A DNA stretch of 64,000 nucleotides, taken from contig CAKSBP010000009.1 of the NCBI GenBank assembly GCA_934438135.1, positions 22,122 through 86,121 of the forward strand, given 5' to 3'. The notes beneath the pieces are model-generated. The model was not told the origin of the DNA. It worked only from the letters and a program-made list of their open reading frames with translations, and made no database searches. The DNA is from an uncultured Clostridium sp. Its GTDB lineage: Bacteria > Bacillota > Clostridia > Lachnospirales > Lachnospiraceae. Made by a program: the position numbers and the translations under genes. Positions 17,762-26,476 of this stretch are shown piece after piece. Numbering within the stretch: the first letter of the stretch is position 1; every line of letters starts with the position of its first letter.

Positions 17762-18763
17762 ATGGCAAGAAAAATGTTTGGCATAGATTTTGGTACAAGT
17801 CAAATCAAAATATTTAAAAAAGGTGAAGGAATTGTCGTTGATGAAAAGAATGTCATTGCGACACAGATGAAAAAAATGTATGCAGGAGGAAACGATGCAT
17901 ACGAGATGTTTGAAAAGGCTCCGGAAACTATTGATGTTTCCTATCCAATGAGAGCAGGAGTCATTGCGGAAATTGCAAATATGCAGATGCTGCTAAACTT
18001 TTTTTTACAGACGAAATGTTATAAGAAAGGAAGCATGCGTTCCGCAGCAGACTTTTTAGTAGCAGTTCCTACTAATATTACAGAAGTAGAACGAAGAGCA
18101 TTTGTTGATTTAGTACGTAATTCCTGTGGAAAGGCAAAAGAGGTTATTCTGCTGGATAAACCGGTAACCGCAGCAGTAGGCATCGGACTGGATGTTACCA
18201 GTGCAAGAGGTGTCATGACAGTTGATATCGGTGCAGATACAACAGAAATCGGTATTATTTCATTGGGCGGAATTGTGCTTTCCAAACTGATTCCGATTGG
18301 AGGAAATAAATTTGATGAATCCATACAGACTATAGTGAAAAAGACATATAATCTCTACATCGGAAGCAAGACAGCAGAGAACCTGAAAAAAGAACTTGCA
18401 TGTGCCATCGATTCAGAAGACACCACAGCAAGAGTATTTGGCCGTGATGTAGTAACCGGTCTTCCAAAAGAAATGGAAATTAGTTCCAAGATGGTATGTG
18501 ATGCCATTCAGGAACATCTTCATACAATTGTAGACGCAATTAAAATGATTCTGGAACATACTCCACCGGAAATTTCCTCTGATATTATTGATTCTGGAAT
18601 TTATCTGACAGGTGGTTCTGCAAAAATAAAAGATTTAGAAAGGCTGATTTCAAGTGAAACAGATTTGAGCGTAAATCTGAGTGATGACTGTGAAAATTCC
18701 GTAGCAAATGGACTTGGCATCATAATGGAGGATGCTGGAATGCTGGCTTCCCTGCATCACTAG
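17762..18763 (+). CDS. mreB: Rod shape-determining protein MreB
   Basis: MreB is an actin-like ATPase that forms membrane-bound filaments guiding lateral wall synthesis. The 333 residues carry the phosphate 1 loop GIDFGTSQIK at residues 7-16, phosphate 2 (TVDIGADTTEIG) and the adenosine motif LTGGSAKI near 280. It opens a run of co-oriented genes for elongation and division-site control (mreBCD-mrdA-minCDE-rodA-mgsA-dac). The AAGGAG site lies about 8 bases before the ATG. It is slightly diverged in the first 60 residues from Bacillus MreB but is unlikely to be anything else. Confidence 0.94.
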   Translation: MARKMFGIDFGTSQIKIFKKGEGIVVDEKNVIATQMKKMYAGGNDAYEMFEKAPETIDVSYPMRAGVIAEIANMQMLLNFFLQTKCYKKGSMRSAADFLVAVPTNITEVERRAFVDLVRNSCGKAKEVILLDKPVTAAVGIGLDVTSARGVMTVDIGADTTEIGIISLGGIVLSKLIPIGGNKFDESIQTIVKKTYNLYIGSKTAENLKKELACAIDSEDTTARVFGRDVVTGLPKEMEISSKMVCDAIQEHLHTIVDAIKMILEHTPPEISSDIIDSGIYLTGGSAKIKDLERLISSETDLSVNLSDDCENSVANGLGIIMEDAGMLASLHH

Positions 18764-18789
18764 GCTGAAATCCGCAGATGGGAGTCGTG

Positions 18790-19638
18790 ATGAGAAGAAA
18801 CGCGAAATTTACATTGAAACCAAAGCATATTCTAATTATCTGTTCCGTGGCGTTAGTAGGACTTATGATTTTTTCCTATTTCTTTGCTGAGAAAATCGCA
18901 CCTGTCAAGACTGCTTTTGGCAGGGTGGTATCTCCTATGCAGAGCGGAATCGATGTAGTTGGAAGTTATATCAGTGATAAGACCGAGTTATTTAATACGG
19001 TAAGGAAGCTGACCGCTGAAAATAAAGAACTGCAGGAAAGGGTAGATACTCTTTCCAGTGAAAATAAAATCCTGCAGCTGGATCAGTATGAATTAAACAG
19101 CCTTCGTGATTTATTGAAGCTGGATAAAACATATTCCGAATATCCAAAGGTTGCAGCAAGAATTACAAGCGAACCAACAGATAACTGGTACAGCCAGTTT
19201 CATATTGACAAAGGAAGCAATGACGGCTTAAAGGCAGGAATGAATGTCATGGCAGGCGATGGACTGGTAGGCATTATTACCGAGACCGGACATAATTATT
19301 CCATTGTAAGAACAATTATTGATGATGTCAGTAGTGTCAGTGCGATGTTTATGAAGACAAAAGACAGCTGCGTGGTCAGCGGGAGTTTGGAACTGTTAAA
19401 TGATGGCGTTATCAAGATTGAAGATGTGAAGAAGACAGCCAAGATTAAAAACGGCTATGAAGTAGTTACATCTTCTGCCAGTGGGAAGTATCTTCCAGGT
19501 ATCTTAATTGGTACAGTGGAAAGCATTCAGACAGATGCTTCCAAGCTGACCCAGTCCGGACGTCTGACGCCGGCAGTGGATTTCAGCAAATTAGACACGG
19601 TACTTGTGATTACCACGTTAAAAGAAGAAGAGTATTAG
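18790..19638 (+). CDS. mreC: Rod shape-determining protein MreC
   Basis: MreC is the bitopic scaffold that links MreB to PBP2 outside the membrane. The 282-residue protein has a short basic N-terminus, one transmembrane helix (about residues 15-35), a coiled coil with LTAENKELQERVDTLSSENK, then the beta-domain (VAARI, DKGSNDGLKAGMNVM, GLVGIITE). The frame is open from 18778, but GGGAG at 18780-18784 points to the ATG at 18790. It follows mreB by 26 bases. Confidence 0.93.
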   Translation: MRRNAKFTLKPKHILIICSVALVGLMIFSYFFAEKIAPVKTAFGRVVSPMQSGIDVVGSYISDKTELFNTVRKLTAENKELQERVDTLSSENKILQLDQYELNSLRDLLKLDKTYSEYPKVAARITSEPTDNWYSQFHIDKGSNDGLKAGMNVMAGDGLVGIITETGHNYSIVRTIIDDVSSVSAMFMKTKDSCVVSGSLELLNDGVIKIEDVKKTAKIKNGYEVVTSSASGKYLPGILIGTVESIQTDASKLTQSGRLTPAVDFSKLDTVLVITTLKEEEY

Positions 19639-19663
19639 GTATGCTGTCTGGAAAGGAATCTAT

Positions 19664-20179
19664 ATGAAACGGTTTATTACTACAGTCACGTTAGTTGTTT
19701 TAATTGTAATTTGTTTTTTACTCCAGACCACTGTATTTAAGTGGCTGGCATTGGCAAATGTTGTGCCAAATCTTTTAATTATTCTGACTGTTTCCGTTGG
19801 ATATATGAGAGGGCGGACAGATGCATTATTTACAGGTCTGTTATGTGGTCTTGCCATTGACTGCATGTATGGTGACGTTATGGGACTGACAGCACTGATT
19901 TATATGCTGACAGGTTATATCAGTGGTTATGCCAATATGATTTATATAACAGATGATTACACCATGCCGATTTTTGTAATCGGTATTGGTGACTTTATAT
20001 ACAGTATTTTATTTTATGTGTTTAACTTTTTGCTTCGTGCCAGACTTAATTTCCTTTATTACTTAAGGCATATTATTTTGCCGGAGTTAATATACACAGT
20101 TGTGGCTGCACTGGTATTGTATAAGTTATTCCATATGATTAATGAGCAGTTGGAAAGGTTTGAACATAAGGAGGCGTAA
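19664..20179 (+). CDS. mreD: Rod shape-determining protein MreD
   Basis: A small integral membrane protein (171 residues) with about five hydrophobic helices, the expected form of MreD, a partner of MreC in the elongasome. Helices include LVVLIVICFLLQTTVF at the start and an aromatic-rich FIYSILFYVFNFLL. PNLLIILTVSVGYMRG fits the conserved MreD segment. Its last bases contain the ribosome binding site of mrdA (AAGGAGG at 20168-20174), so the two are tightly coupled. Confidence 0.9.
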   Translation: MKRFITTVTLVVLIVICFLLQTTVFKWLALANVVPNLLIILTVSVGYMRGRTDALFTGLLCGLAIDCMYGDVMGLTALIYMLTGYISGYANMIYITDDYTMPIFVIGIGDFIYSILFYVFNFLLRARLNFLYYLRHIILPELIYTVVAALVLYKLFHMINEQLERFEHKEA

Positions 20180-20183
20180 CGTT

Positions 20184-23006
20184 TTGCTTGATACAATATT
20201 AGAAGAAATAAAGAAGATTGCCAAATCACGGTTGTTTCCAGTAGCGTTAGTCTTCTCCCTGCTGTTCTTTGTGCTTGTGTATCGTTTATTTTCTCTCCAG
20301 GTTGTTAATGGAGAGGAATATGAATCAAGTACAGAATCCCAGTATAAGAAGACAAACGAAGTAAGTGCAACCAGAGGAAATATTTACGATAGAAAAGGTA
20401 AGCTTCTGGCGTATGATGAATTATCCTATTCGTTGGAGATTGAATACGCTGGTGTGCTTAGTACAAATGAACAGAAGAATACGATGATTGCCTCGCTTAT
20501 TGAAATAGTAGAAGGAAATGACGGCGAACTGATTTACGGTATTCCGCTGGAAACCGATTCTTCAGGAAAGTTACAGTTTACGGTAGAAGAGACTGCCCAG
20601 CAGAAATTTAAAATGAATGTTTACAGTAAGAACTCGGTAAAGGATCTGACAGAGGAAGAAAGAAAGAAAACAGCAGAGGAAGTATTTGAGTATTTACAGA
20701 AAAAATTTGATGTAGATAAAGAAATTTCTAAAGAAAATGCATTGAAAATTATAGCAATTAGATATATGCTTTTTATGGATAGATATATCAAAACGCCAAT
20801 CACAGTTGCAACTGGATTAAATACCGATCTGGTCGGAATTATCAAGGAAAATCGTGATATTCTGTCGGATGTCAATGTGGTAGAATCGACAAAACGCGTT
20901 TATAAAGACAGCGAGTATTTTGCCCAGCTTTTAGGTTATACAGGAACCATTTCAGACGAGGCTCTGGAAGAAAAGAAGAAGAAAGGCGATAAGTACTATT
21001 TAGCCGGTGATCAGATTGGTAAAACCGGACTGGAAGAAAAATACGAAGAATATCTTCGTGGTACGAAGGGGTATGAGAAAACAATCCTGAATTCTTCCGG
21101 AAGTGTTATTGCAGTAACCGATACGAAAGATCCAGTAGCAGGTAATGACTTATATCTTACCATTGATGCAGATTTACAGAAAGCATCCTACCAGCTTTTA
21201 GAGAATCATATTGCAGGTGTTCTGCTTTCTCATATTGTAAACAGCAAAAGTACTGGTTCTAAAGGAACTTCTGCTGATGATATCACGATACCGATTTATG
21301 ATGTGTATTTTGCACTGATTGACAACAATGTAATTGATATAAACCAGTTAAATGCAGAAGATGCAACTACACTGGAGCAGTCTGTATATCAAAAATTTAT
21401 AAACAGACAGCAGAGTGTATTTTCCAAGCTGAAAGAAGAATTAGGATACCATCATACGATTAATACATCCAATCTTTCCGATGAAATGGAAGACTATATC
21501 AGTCAGGTATATACCTGCCTGAAAGATAATGGTGTATTAAAGACAGATAGTATCGATACCGATGACCAGACCTATAAAAATTATAGAAATGGAAAAATCG
21601 GATTGAATGAGTTTCTGGAATATGCACTGGAGAAAACATGGATCGATACCACACTTTTGAATATTGATAAGAGTTGGTACGATACTGAAGAATTATATGC
21701 AAAACTTTTAGATTACACCATTACATTATTAGAAAAAGACAAGGCATTTTCCAAGCTGGTTTATCATGATATGATATATGATTATACCTTGTCTGGTAAG
21801 GAAGTCTGTCTGCTCCTGTATGCTCAGGGAGTATTGAAGAAAGATGATGACAAGTCATCACTTGAAAATAATGTAGTTTCTTCTTATAGTTTTCTTACAA
21901 AGAAGATTAGAAAACTAGAGATTACACCTGGTATGCTTGCATTACAGCCATGTTCCGGTTCTGTTGTAATTACTGACCCGGATACGGGTGATACTCTTGC
22001 CTGTGTATCATATCCAGGATATGATAATAACAAGCTGGCAAATACAGTGGATTCATCTTACTATTCTAAGCTTTTACAGGATGAATCTTATCCGCTGATG
22101 CTTCGTCCAACGAAGCAGCTGATAGCTCCAGGATCTACCTTTAAGACATTCTCTTCCATTGTAGCATTACAGGAAGGAGTCATTACGACAGGTACCAGAA
22201 TCCATGATAATGTAGTATTTAAACAGGTAACACCAAGTCCGAAGTGCTGGAGTACCTACTCCCACGGTTCTATTAACGTATCGGATGCCATTGGAGTTTC
22301 CTGCAACTATTTCTTCTATCAGTGTGGTTACTGGTTAAGCCAGAATTCCAGCGGACAGTATATAAGTAATCTAGGATTAAAGAAAATTCAGAAATATGCA
22401 AAAGAATACGGAATGACAGCAAAGTCAGGACTGGAAGTTCAGGAAGAGTCCCCGGAAATATCCAGTGAAGATGCTGTTCGAAGTATGATTGGACAGGGAA
22501 ATAACCTCTTCACGCCGGCACAGCTGGCAAGATGGGTGACAACTATTACTAATGAAGGAACCAGTTATAAACTGACTCTGATTGATAAAATTAAAGATGC
22601 AAATGGAAAAACAATTCTTAATAATAAAGCCAAAGTATACAAAAAGCTTGATGTATCCAGTAATATCTGGGATGCAGTGAAGCTTGGAATGTACAAAGTA
22701 GTAAATGGACCTTCCAGCAGCATTAAATCACTGTTCTCCGGATTAGATTTTGTAGTAGCAGGCAAAACAGGAACTTCTCAGATTTCAAAGAGTGTTCCAA
22801 ATAACGGACTGTTTATTTCTTTTGCACCATATGAAAAACCAGAAGTAGCAGTAACGGTAGTAATTCCAAACGGATATGCTTCCAGTAATGCTGCAGAAGT
22901 AGCAAGAGATATTTATAAATACTATTTTAAGAGTGATGATGCGGGTGATTTGCTGAAAGATGGTGTTGCAAATCCGGAAGTAGCATCCCATTCTACGACT
23001 GATTAA
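20184..23006 (+). CDS. mrdA: Penicillin-binding protein 2 (elongation transpeptidase) with large insertion
   Basis: A class B PBP that cross-links peptidoglycan with RodA during elongation. It has an N-terminal membrane anchor (about residues 15-37), a dimerisation domain with TRGNIYDRKGKLLA, and a transpeptidase domain with STFK at 651-654, SCN at 706-708 and KTGTS at 861-865. At 940 residues it is roughly 300 longer than E. coli PBP2. The excess is mainly an inserted, largely helical acidic segment at about residues 345-585, between LTIDADLQKA and GSVVITDPDTG. The open frame reaches back to 20142, inside mreD, but AAGGAGG at 20168-20174 and the 9-base spacing select a TTG start at 20184. 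Confidence 0.93.
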   Translation: MLDTILEEIKKIAKSRLFPVALVFSLLFFVLVYRLFSLQVVNGEEYESSTESQYKKTNEVSATRGNIYDRKGKLLAYDELSYSLEIEYAGVLSTNEQKNTMIASLIEIVEGNDGELIYGIPLETDSSGKLQFTVEETAQQKFKMNVYSKNSVKDLTEEERKKTAEEVFEYLQKKFDVDKEISKENALKIIAIRYMLFMDRYIKTPITVATGLNTDLVGIIKENRDILSDVNVVESTKRVYKDSEYFAQLLGYTGTISDEALEEKKKKGDKYYLAGDQIGKTGLEEKYEEYLRGTKGYEKTILNSSGSVIAVTDTKDPVAGNDLYLTIDADLQKASYQLLENHIAGVLLSHIVNSKSTGSKGTSADDITIPIYDVYFALIDNNVIDINQLNAEDATTLEQSVYQKFINRQQSVFSKLKEELGYHHTINTSNLSDEMEDYISQVYTCLKDNGVLKTDSIDTDDQTYKNYRNGKIGLNEFLEYALEKTWIDTTLLNIDKSWYDTEELYAKLLDYTITLLEKDKAFSKLVYHDMIYDYTLSGKEVCLLLYAQGVLKKDDDKSSLENNVVSSYSFLTKKIRKLEITPGMLALQPCSGSVVITDPDTGDTLACVSYPGYDNNKLANTVDSSYYSKLLQDESYPLMLRPTKQLIAPGSTFKTFSSIVALQEGVITTGTRIHDNVVFKQVTPSPKCWSTYSHGSINVSDAIGVSCNYFFYQCGYWLSQNSSGQYISNLGLKKIQKYAKEYGMTAKSGLEVQEESPEISSEDAVRSMIGQGNNLFTPAQLARWVTTITNEGTSYKLTLIDKIKDANGKTILNNKAKVYKKLDVSSNIWDAVKLGMYKVVNGPSSSIKSLFSGLDFVVAGKTGTSQISKSVPNNGLFISFAPYEKPEVAVTVVIPNGYASSNAAEVARDIYKYYFKSDDAGDLLKDGVANPEVASHSTTD

Positions 23007-23022
23007 ATCAAAGGGGGTTAAC

Positions 23023-23688
23023 ATGAATAATCCGGTTATGATTAAAGGAACAAAATCCGGGATAATCGTTGTATTAGACAAGAATATGGATTTTGAAGAA
23101 TTGAAAATAAATGTAGCGAAGAAGTTCAGTGAATCCTCAAAGTTTTTAGGTAATGCCGCCATGGCTCTCAGTTTTGAGGGCCGTGAGCTTACCAATGAAG
23201 ACCAGAGGGAACTGTTAACAGTCATTAACCAGAATTCAGAATTGAATATTATCTGTCTGGTAGAGACGGACCAGAAAAAAGAAGAAATTATGGCGAAAAG
23301 CCTGAATGAAAGACTTATGGAACTAAGTTCCAATACGGGACAATTTTACAAAGGAAATTTACGTTCAGGCCAGGTGCTGGAAGTAGAAAACAGTATTATT
23401 GTAATAGGTGATGTAAACAGCGGTGCCAAAGTTGTATCCAGAGGAAATGTTGTAATTCTGGGAGCCCTGAAGGGGAATGTTTTTGCAGGAGCATCCGGAA
23501 ATCAGAATGCCTTTGTTGCAGCACTGGATATGGAGCCGATTCAAATCCGAATCGCAGATATTATTGCCAGATCTCCGGATAAGCGTTCCAAGGAGGAAGT
23601 AAAAGAGCCTAAAATTGCTTTTGTTGACAATGGAAATATCTATATTGAAACTATTAATAAAAACGTATTAAATGATATTCGCTTATAA
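23023..23688 (+). CDS. minC: Septum site-determining protein MinC
   Basis: MinC blocks FtsZ assembly away from mid-cell and is recruited by MinD. The 221 residues contain an N-terminal domain (IIVVLDKNMDFEELK) and the C-terminal beta-helix that binds MinD, visible as Gly-rich turns: VVSRGNVVILGALKGNVFAG. The start has AAAGGGGG 6 bases upstream. It sits directly between mrdA (16 bases) and minD (45 bases). Confidence 0.93.
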   Translation: MNNPVMIKGTKSGIIVVLDKNMDFEELKINVAKKFSESSKFLGNAAMALSFEGRELTNEDQRELLTVINQNSELNIICLVETDQKKEEIMAKSLNERLMELSSNTGQFYKGNLRSGQVLEVENSIIVIGDVNSGAKVVSRGNVVILGALKGNVFAGASGNQNAFVAALDMEPIQIRIADIIARSPDKRSKEEVKEPKIAFVDNGNIYIETINKNVLNDIRL

Positions 23689-23733
23689 AATGACACAGGC
23701 AGAGATGGCAAAGGAATATGGAGGATAAAGAGT

Positions 23734-24525
23734 ATGGGAGAAGTAATTGTAATCACGTCCGGAAAAGGCGGCGTTGGAAAGACAACTACAACAGCTAACG
23801 TTGGTACGGGACTTGCGAAATTAGGGAAGAAAGTAGTTTTAATTGATACAGATATAGGACTAAGAAACCTTGATGTAGTCATGGGACTGGAAAACCGTAT
23901 TGTTTATAACCTTGTTGACGTGGTAGAGGGGAACTGTCGTGTAAAACAGGCATTGATTAAAGACAAGAGATATCCAAATCTTTATCTTTTACCATCAGCA
24001 CAGACAAGGGATAAGACATCTGTAAATCCAGAACAGATGAAAAAGCTTGCAGCAGAATTAAGAGAGGAATTTGACTACATACTAATGGATTGTCCAGCAG
24101 GTATTGAGCAGGGATTCCAAAATGCGATTGCCGGTGCAGACAGTGCATTAGTAGTAACAACTCCTGAAGTTTCAGCTGTCAGGGATGCAGACCGTATTAT
24201 TGGTCTGTTAGAAGCAAACGAAATGAAGAGTACCCATCTGATTGTAAACCGTTTAAGATCCGATATGGTAAAACGTGGTGACATGATGTCAAGCGATGAT
24301 GTTGTAGAAATTCTTGCAGTGGATTTAATTGGTGTTGTGCCAGACGATGAAAATATTGTAGTTTCCACGAATCAGGGTGAACCACTTGTTGGTAATGACA
24401 CTCTCGCTGGACAGGCCTACATGAATATTTGCAGACGTGTAATTGGGGAAGAAGTACCACTTCTCGATTTAAGCGGAAAGAGTGGCCTTATGGCAAAACT
24501 TGCGTCGATATTCAAAAAAAAGTAG
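23734..24525 (+). CDS. minD: Septum site-determining ATPase MinD
   Basis: A deviant Walker A ATPase (GKGGVGKTT at residues 10-18) that binds the membrane and recruits MinC. Further hallmarks are DTDIGLRNLD, DCPAGIEQGF and a C-terminal amphipathic membrane-targeting helix (LMAKLASIFKKK). The length, 263 residues, is typical. A GGAGG site precedes the start. The minE gene follows at 11 bases, so this organism uses a MinCDE oscillator-type system rather than MinCD with MinJ only. Confidence 0.97.
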   Translation: MGEVIVITSGKGGVGKTTTTANVGTGLAKLGKKVVLIDTDIGLRNLDVVMGLENRIVYNLVDVVEGNCRVKQALIKDKRYPNLYLLPSAQTRDKTSVNPEQMKKLAAELREEFDYILMDCPAGIEQGFQNAIAGADSALVVTTPEVSAVRDADRIIGLLEANEMKSTHLIVNRLRSDMVKRGDMMSSDDVVEILAVDLIGVVPDDENIVVSTNQGEPLVGNDTLAGQAYMNICRRVIGEEVPLLDLSGKSGLMAKLASIFKKK

Positions 24526-24536
24526 GAGGGGATTAG

Positions 24537-24812
24537 ATGGGATTTGCTGATTTTTTCAGACGAAAATCTTCAGGCAATGTGGCGAAAGACAGATTGAAAC
24601 TGGTTCTGGTTTCGGACCGGGCAAACTGTTCGCCGGAAATTATGGAGCAGATAAAAAATGATATTATAAAGGTAATTTCTAAGTATGTGGAAATTGATGC
24701 GGAAGGTTTGGATATTAAAATAACCCAGACAGAATCCGAAGGAAACAACGGAACTGTTCCTGCATTATTTGCCAATATACCAATTAAAGACCTGAAAGCT
24801 CCTAAAAAATAA
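24537..24812 (+). CDS. minE: Cell division topological specificity factor MinE
   Basis: A 91-residue MinE that stimulates MinD ATPase and confines MinCD to the poles. The N-terminal amphipathic helix (MGFADFFRRKSSG) and the MinD-contact helix (VAKDRLKLVLVSDRANCSPEIMEQI, abbreviated at its ends) are clear; the C-terminal dimerisation strand region follows. It is preceded by TAGGAGGGG. The presence of both MinE and DivIVA (32034) in one window is notable but common in clostridia. Confidence 0.95.
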   Translation: MGFADFFRRKSSGNVAKDRLKLVLVSDRANCSPEIMEQIKNDIIKVISKYVEIDAEGLDIKITQTESEGNNGTVPALFANIPIKDLKAPKK

Positions 24813-24824
24813 GGATGATTATTC

Positions 24825-25985
24825 ATGTTTCAGTTTAAACAGTATAATTGGAAACGCATAAACGTTTCTTTGGTTATTACAGTAATGATACTATGTATGG
24901 TAAGTGCATATATAGTAAGGTGTGCTGCAGATAAGCAGTTTAAAAGCAGTTATTTTAGGGGGCAGATAATTGCAATGATCGCCGGTCTTTTGATTATTGT
25001 AGTTGTATCTTTGATAGATTATCATTTTATCTGCCGATTTGTTCCGGTTTTCTATGTTGCAACAACAATAATGTGTGCAGCTACAAAATTTTCACCGCTT
25101 GGAACAGATTTGGATACGAACTCCTGGAGGTGGCTGAAAGTTGGATTTAACTTACAGCCTTCCGAGCTTGCCAAGATAGCCTTAATTCTTACGCTGGCAG
25201 TTTATTTTTCAAGCCGGCGGGAAAAAATGGACAAACTAAGCACATTGGTGCTTGCCGGGGTCTTGACGATGCTGCCTACTATGTTTATCATGGTGCAGTC
25301 TGATTTATCATCCAGTATGGTAATGCTTTTCATTTTTGTAGTATTAACTTACGCATCTGGGTTAAGCTATAAGATAATAGGTGCAATTGCGGCTGTTGTT
25401 GTTCCTGTTGGCGGGGCTCTATTATGGTATATCCAGCAGCCTTGGCAGAATCTATTAAAAGGTTATCAGTATAAAAGAGTTATGAGTTTCCTAGATCCGG
25501 GAAAATATGCACTTGGTGAAGCGTATCAGCAGATTGGTTCTATTTCAGCCATCGGCTCTGGAAGGTTATTAGGAAAAATATTTACGGATTCGACAGGAAA
25601 CCGAAATTATGTTAAAGTAGATGTAAGAGAAAGTGATTTCATTTTCACAGTAATTGGAGAAGAACTTGGATTTATAGGAAGCTGTATTGTTCTTCTGCTT
25701 CTGGCAATTGTCATTATAAAATGTCTGATTGCTGCGAAAAAAGCAAAAGATTATTTAGGCAGAATGGTGGCATTAGGAATTGCTTCTATGTTTATGTTTC
25801 AGATTTTTGCAAATGTAGGGGTTGCTACGAGACTGCTGCCTAACACTGGACTGCCTCTTCCGTTTTTAAGCAGAGGTATGAGTTCAATGTTAAGCTGTAT
25901 GATTGGAATTGGTATAATAATAAATATTGGTTTGCAGTCAGGGAATGGCTCCCGAAGTGGTTTTTCGATGAATGATTATAACTAA
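24825..25985 (+). CDS. rodA: SEDS-family peptidoglycan glycosyltransferase RodA
   Basis: A polytopic SEDS polymerase of 386 residues with about ten membrane segments, working with the class B PBP encoded upstream. Hallmarks are NSWRWLKVGFNLQPSELAKIA, FLDPGKYALGEAYQQIGSISAIGSGRLLGK (in parts), VRESDFIFTVIGEELG and the C-terminal LPFLSRGMSSML. FtsW and SpoVE are alternatives within the family; location in the mre/mrdA cluster favours RodA. The ribosome binding site is weak (AAGGATG), consistent with coupling to minE 12 bases upstream. Confidence 0.92.
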   Translation: MFQFKQYNWKRINVSLVITVMILCMVSAYIVRCAADKQFKSSYFRGQIIAMIAGLLIIVVVSLIDYHFICRFVPVFYVATTIMCAATKFSPLGTDLDTNSWRWLKVGFNLQPSELAKIALILTLAVYFSSRREKMDKLSTLVLAGVLTMLPTMFIMVQSDLSSSMVMLFIFVVLTYASGLSYKIIGAIAAVVVPVGGALLWYIQQPWQNLLKGYQYKRVMSFLDPGKYALGEAYQQIGSISAIGSGRLLGKIFTDSTGNRNYVKVDVRESDFIFTVIGEELGFIGSCIVLLLLAIVIIKCLIAAKKAKDYLGRMVALGIASMFMFQIFANVGVATRLLPNTGLPLPFLSRGMSSMLSCMIGIGIIINIGLQSGNGSRSGFSMNDYN

Positions 25986-25999
25986 AAGGGGGAATTGAT

Positions 26000-26398
26000 T
26001 TGAACATTGGTTTAATTGCACATGATGCAAAGAAAAAACTGATGCAGAATTTCTGCATCGCATACCGTGGAATCTTAAGCAAGCATGAGATTTACGCAAC
26101 AGGAACAACAGGAAGACTTATTGAAGAAGTAACGAATCTGACTATTCATAAATATCTGGCAGGTCATTTGGGTGGAGAGCAGCAGCTTGGTGCCCAGATT
26201 GAGCATAATGATATTGACTTGGTTATTTTCATGCGTGATCCTCTGACCCAGAAATCCCATGAACCAGATGTGAATTACATTTTACATTTATGTGATACAC
26301 ATAATATCCCTCTTGCTACAAATGTTGCAACAGCAGAACTTTTAGTAAAGGCATTGGATCGTGGAGATTTAGATTGGCGTGAAATTTTAAAATCTTAA
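26000..26398 (+). CDS. mgsA: Methylglyoxal synthase
   Basis: MgsA converts dihydroxyacetone phosphate to methylglyoxal and phosphate, a bypass that relieves sugar-phosphate stress. The 132-residue protein has the phosphate-binding YATGTTGRL, GGEQQLGAQI and the catalytic-Asp segment VIFMRDPL, followed by NIPLATNVATAE. It starts at a TTG eight bases after GGGGGA. It is at the end of the rodA cluster, 14 bases after rodA, which is a repeated arrangement in clostridia. Whether the link is metabolic or only positional cannot be told from sequence. Confidence 0.94.
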   Translation: MNIGLIAHDAKKKLMQNFCIAYRGILSKHEIYATGTTGRLIEEVTNLTIHKYLAGHLGGEQQLGAQIEHNDIDLVIFMRDPLTQKSHEPDVNYILHLCDTHNIPLATNVATAELLVKALDRGDLDWREILKS

Positions 26399-26436
26399 GA
26401 GCATCTTAGGATTTATCATAAGATTTTGACATTTGT

Positions 26437-26461
26437 CTATCAGGAAAAGAATTCCTGGTAG
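26437..26461 (+). other. Hairpin between mgsA and the carboxypeptidase gene
   Basis: CTATCAGGAA pairs with TTCCTGGTAG (one G-T) over a 5-base loop, just before the ribosome binding site at 26465. There is no T run, so it is not an intrinsic terminator; it could be an RNA stability or processing element. Confidence 0.35.
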
Positions 26462-26476
26462 ATTGGAGGATTGGAA

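Noticed and set aside
22785..23333. 182-codon minus-strand frame opposite mrdA-minC
   Set aside because: Antisense to two clear genes, without ribosome binding site or motif.
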